DNA of 7,612 bases from Roseburia sp. CAG:309 (GTDB lineage Bacteria > Bacillota > Clostridia > Lachnospirales > Lachnospiraceae), in the NCBI GenBank assembly GCA_000434115.1, contig FR894036.1:2253-9864 (forward strand), in the 5' to 3' direction. The notes under the pieces are model-generated. The model had not been told where the DNA came from and searched no databases. It saw nothing but the letters and a program-made list of their open reading frames with translations. The translations under genes were made by a program, and so were the position numbers. Within the stretch, counting starts at the first letter, position 1; every line of letters starts with the position of its first letter. Positions 5,936 through 7,612 of this stretch are shown one piece after another.

Positions 5936-6197
5936 TCTGAATCCCTCCATTCTCCGCATATTTATATAGCAAATGTGCATTGCTATGCAGAAGTTCTTCA
6001 AACATCGCTATTTCTTCATCCGAATATCCATGCCTGTCTGTCCACTTATAATCAGGCAGTTCACATCTTGCCGAATCAAATCCATTTTCTGTTGGACGTT
6101 CAAAATTAACTATAACTTTTTTCACACCGTCTTTTTCTATAATTTGTGAATGTACAATTTCCGTTTCATCCGCCAATATCATATATGGATACATCAT
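5928..6197 (-). CDS. Small hypothetical protein paired with DUF4160
   Basis: This 89-residue protein is of unknown function. Visible features are an N-terminal strand region 'YPYMILADETEIVHSQII', a second strand 'KKVIVNFERPTENGFDSARCELPDYKW' (26-52), an acidic helix 'SDEEIAMFEELLHSNAHLLYKYA' (59-81), and the tail GGIQIA. From memory, similar short proteins lie next to DUF4160 genes in Clostridia, occupying the place that DUF2442 proteins take elsewhere; this one is not clearly DUF2442. No catalytic or DNA-binding motif stands out. The start is ATG 6197, with AAGGAGGG (6206-6213) 8 bases upstream, the best ribosome site in this half of the window. Its last codons contain the ribosome binding site and start codon of the DUF4160 gene, an 8-base overlap, so the two are one translational unit. 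Confidence 0.82.
   Translation of the reverse strand: MMYPYMILADETEIVHSQIIEKDGVKKVIVNFERPTENGFDSARCELPDYKWTDRHGYSDEEIAMFEELLHSNAHLLYKYAENGGIQIA
5943..5948 (-). promoter_or_regulatory. Ribosome binding site that decides the TTG start of the DUF4160 gene
   Basis: GGAGGG reading leftward, 7 bases before TTG 5935. It is embedded in the last codons of the upstream gene and explains why no ATG is used. Confidence 0.7.
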
Positions 6198-6231
6198 ACG
6201 CCTATCCCTCCTTACACAAAACTAACTATAC

Positions 6232-6291
6232 TCACGCCTTTTCATCCTGGCTTCTTCGCTCTATATGCGTCCACTCGTGAGATAATATCAT
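6232..6291 (-). other. Possible 19-codon leader ORF or gene remnant upstream of the DUF4160 pair
   Basis: A short frame ATG 6291 to TGA 6232 reads MILSHEWTHIERRSQDEKA. The only possible ribosome signal is an AGG two bases before the ATG, which is poor. It lies between the ppdK terminator and the ribosome site of the 89-residue gene. It could be a leader peptide, a fragment of a lost gene, or chance; composition alone (W, H, several R/E) looks protein-like. Confidence 0.2.
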
Positions 6292-6308
6292 ATCCTAATA
6301 TAAAACAA
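6282..6308 (-). promoter_or_regulatory. Weak candidate promoter of the DUF4160 pair
   Basis: TTGTTT (6303-6308), 15 bases, TATTAT (6282-6287), reading leftward. The spacer is short. Its -35 would lie within the U-tract of the ppdK terminator. Confidence 0.25.
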
Positions 6309-6342
6309 AATCCCCGCTGGTGAGTAATCTCACCAACGAGAA
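6301..6342 (-). terminator. Intrinsic terminator of ppdK
   Basis: Arms 6311-6324 and 6329-6342 form a 14-pair stem with a TAAT loop. Three positions (6317/6336, 6314/6339, 6312/6341) are C/A on the given strand but G-U in leftward RNA, so the perfect stem exists only in the ppdK transcript. It is followed by TTTTGTTTTA. The ppdK stop is about 50 bases upstream. Confidence 0.9.
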
Positions 6343-6393
6343 TTTTATTCTATTTATCAGGCATTACATGCCTAATTTTTGTCTTTATTCTAA

Positions 6394-7612
6394 TTACTTC
6401 TGCGCGATTGCTGCCTGTGCTGCTGCCAAACGTGCAATAGGTACACGGAATGGAGAACAGGATACATAGTCAAGACCGATCTTGTTGCAGAATTCTACAG
6501 AAGATGGATCTCCACCATGCTCACCACAGATACCGCAGTGAAGTTTGCTGTTTGCAGGTTTTCCAAGTTTCAGAGCTGTTTCCATCAACTTACCAACACC
6601 ATCCTGGTCAAGTTTAGCAAATGGATCGTTCTCGAAGATCTTAGCATCATAGTAAGCATCGAGGAACTTACCAGCATCGTCACGTGAGAAACCAAATGTC
6701 AACTGTGTCAAGTCGTTTGTACCGAAGCAGAAGAAGTCAGCTTCTTTTGCAATCTCATCAGCTGTCAATGCAGCACGTGGAATCTCGATCATAGTACCAA
6801 CTTCGTACTCAAGGTTTGCACCGGCTGCTGCGATTTCAGCGTCAGCGGTCTCTACTACAAACTTCTTAACATATTTCAATTCTTTTACATCACCGATCAA
6901 TGGGATCATAATCTCAGGTTTGATGTTCCAGTCAGCATGAGCTTTCTGAACTTCGATAGCTGCGCGGATAACTGCTTTTGTCTGCATCTTAGCGATTTCC
7001 GGATAAGTTACAGCAAGACGGCATCCACGATGTCCCATCATAGGGTTGAACTCGTGAAGAGAAGCAATGATTGCTTTGATGTCTTCTACGGATTTGCCCT
7101 GAGCGTCAGCCAGTTTCTTAATATCTGCTTCCTCTGTAGGAACAAATTCATGCAAAGGTGGATCCAAGAAACGGATTGTAACCGGGTTTCCTTCCAAAGC
7201 TTCATAAAGTGCTTTGAAGTCTCCCTGCTGATATGGAAGGATTTTTTCCAATGCAGCTTCTCTTTCTTCTACTGTATCTGCACAGATCATCTCACGGAAA
7301 GCAGCGATTCTGTCTTCCTCGAAGAACATATGCTCTGTACGGCAGAGACCGATACCTTCAGCACCAAGCTCACGAGCTTTTTTAGCGTCTGCAGGTGTAT
7401 CTGCATTTGTACGAACTTTCATAGTACGGAACTTGTCAGCCCATCCCATGATGCGTCCGAACTCACCAGCGATTGTAGCGTCTACGGTAGGAATGATTCC
7501 GTCGTAGATGTTACCTGTAGAACCATCGATAGAGATTGGATCTCCTTCGTGGAACTCTTTACCATTTAATGTAAATTTCTTATTTGCTTCGTCCATGTTG
7601 ATGTCACCACAA
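6394..7612 (-). CDS. ppdK: Pyruvate, phosphate dikinase, C-terminal part (5' end outside window)
   Basis: The frame is open to the window edge, giving about 405 of the roughly 875 residues of the enzyme, which interconverts pyruvate, ATP and phosphate with PEP, AMP and pyrophosphate. The visible part starts at the end of the phosphohistidine swivel domain ('ISIDGSTGNIYDG') and covers the PEP/pyruvate-binding TIM barrel. Motifs include 'GAEGIGLCRTEHMFF', 'NPMMGHRGCRLAVTYPEI', 'KPEIMIPLIG', 'YEVGTMIEIPRAALTADEIA', 'FFCFGTNDLTQLTFGFSRDD' and 'CGICGEHGGDP', whose second cysteine matches the catalytic Cys831 of the Clostridium symbiosum enzyme. The ATG at 7596 is internal; residues CGDIN precede it in frame. 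The nucleotide-binding domain and catalytic histidine are outside the window. Codon use is cleaner and less AT-rich than in the genes at 3830-6197, consistent with high expression. The gene ends its transcription unit at the terminator 6301-6342. Confidence 0.97.
   Translation of the reverse strand, partial: CGDINMDEANKKFTLNGKEFHEGDPISIDGSTGNIYDGIIPTVDATIAGEFGRIMGWADKFRTMKVRTNADTPADAKKARELGAEGIGLCRTEHMFFEEDRIAAFREMICADTVEEREAALEKILPYQQGDFKALYEALEGNPVTIRFLDPPLHEFVPTEEADIKKLADAQGKSVEDIKAIIASLHEFNPMMGHRGCRLAVTYPEIAKMQTKAVIRAAIEVQKAHADWNIKPEIMIPLIGDVKELKYVKKFVVETADAEIAAAGANLEYEVGTMIEIPRAALTADEIAKEADFFCFGTNDLTQLTFGFSRDDAGKFLDAYYDAKIFENDPFAKLDQDGVGKLMETALKLGKPANSKLHCGICGEHGGDPSSVEFCNKIGLDYVSCSPFRVPIARLAAAQAAIAQK

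Noticed and set aside
6231..6281. CTCACG/CGTGAG inverted repeat in the DUF4160-pair leader, considered as a riboswitch stem
   Set aside because: It is only six pairs closing 39 bases, with no match I can see to SAM, c-di-GMP, THF or guanidine riboswitch cores.
6359..6373. AGGCAT-TAC-ATGCCT hairpin just after the ppdK stop
   Set aside because: The stem is short with a three-base loop and no U-tract; the real terminator lies 17 bases further on.
6937..7569. A 210-codon rightward open frame
   Set aside because: It is antisense to ppdK, whose motifs are unmistakable; the frame is a by-product of ppdK codon bias.

Overview
The window looks like chromosomal DNA from an anaerobic, low-to-mid GC Firmicute of class Clostridia, most likely Lachnospiraceae. 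This rests on AT-rich intergenic DNA, strong GGAGG-type ribosome binding sites, a pyruvate phosphate dikinase gene, an AGCS amino-acid/sodium symporter, and small hypothetical proteins resembling Clostridia families. The taxonomic placement is inference from protein style, not from a marker gene.

Layout. Bases 1-246 (+) hold the end of a helical hypothetical protein. Bases 472-2210 (-) hold a compact three-gene unit read GNAT acetyltransferase, then a stand-alone PAS protein, then a cysteine synthase-type PLP enzyme (cysK). The first two overlap by 11 bases and the last two are 25 bases apart. Its promoter (2247-2275) lies back to back with the promoter (2286-2314) of the rightward symporter gene (2352-3776). 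A strong hairpin at 3793-3831 separates the symporter from a convergent leftward pair: a small thioredoxin-fold protein with one cysteine (5243-5494) followed by a membrane-anchored, cysteine-rich extracytoplasmic protein (3830-5233). Further right is a leftward overlapping pair of small genes: an 89-residue hypothetical (5928-6197) and a DUF4160 protein (5657-5935) for which a TTG start is the best call. The window ends with the C-terminal 405 residues or so of pyruvate, phosphate dikinase (6394-7612, leftward, cut by the window edge), which has a clear intrinsic terminator at 6301-6342.

How the genes work together. The metabolic genes are ordinary: cysteine synthesis, alanine/glycine uptake, and pyruvate/PEP interconversion. 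The accessory interest is in 3830-6213, a visibly AT-rich stretch with two small operons of poorly characterised genes between the symporter and ppdK. The most notable observations are the PAS-only protein built into a cysteine-biosynthesis operon, the single-cysteine thioredoxin-like protein beside a 16-cysteine membrane protein, and the translationally coupled DUF4160 pair. No CRISPR array, transposase, tRNA or rRNA was seen. No stretch longer than about 225 bases lacks a gene.
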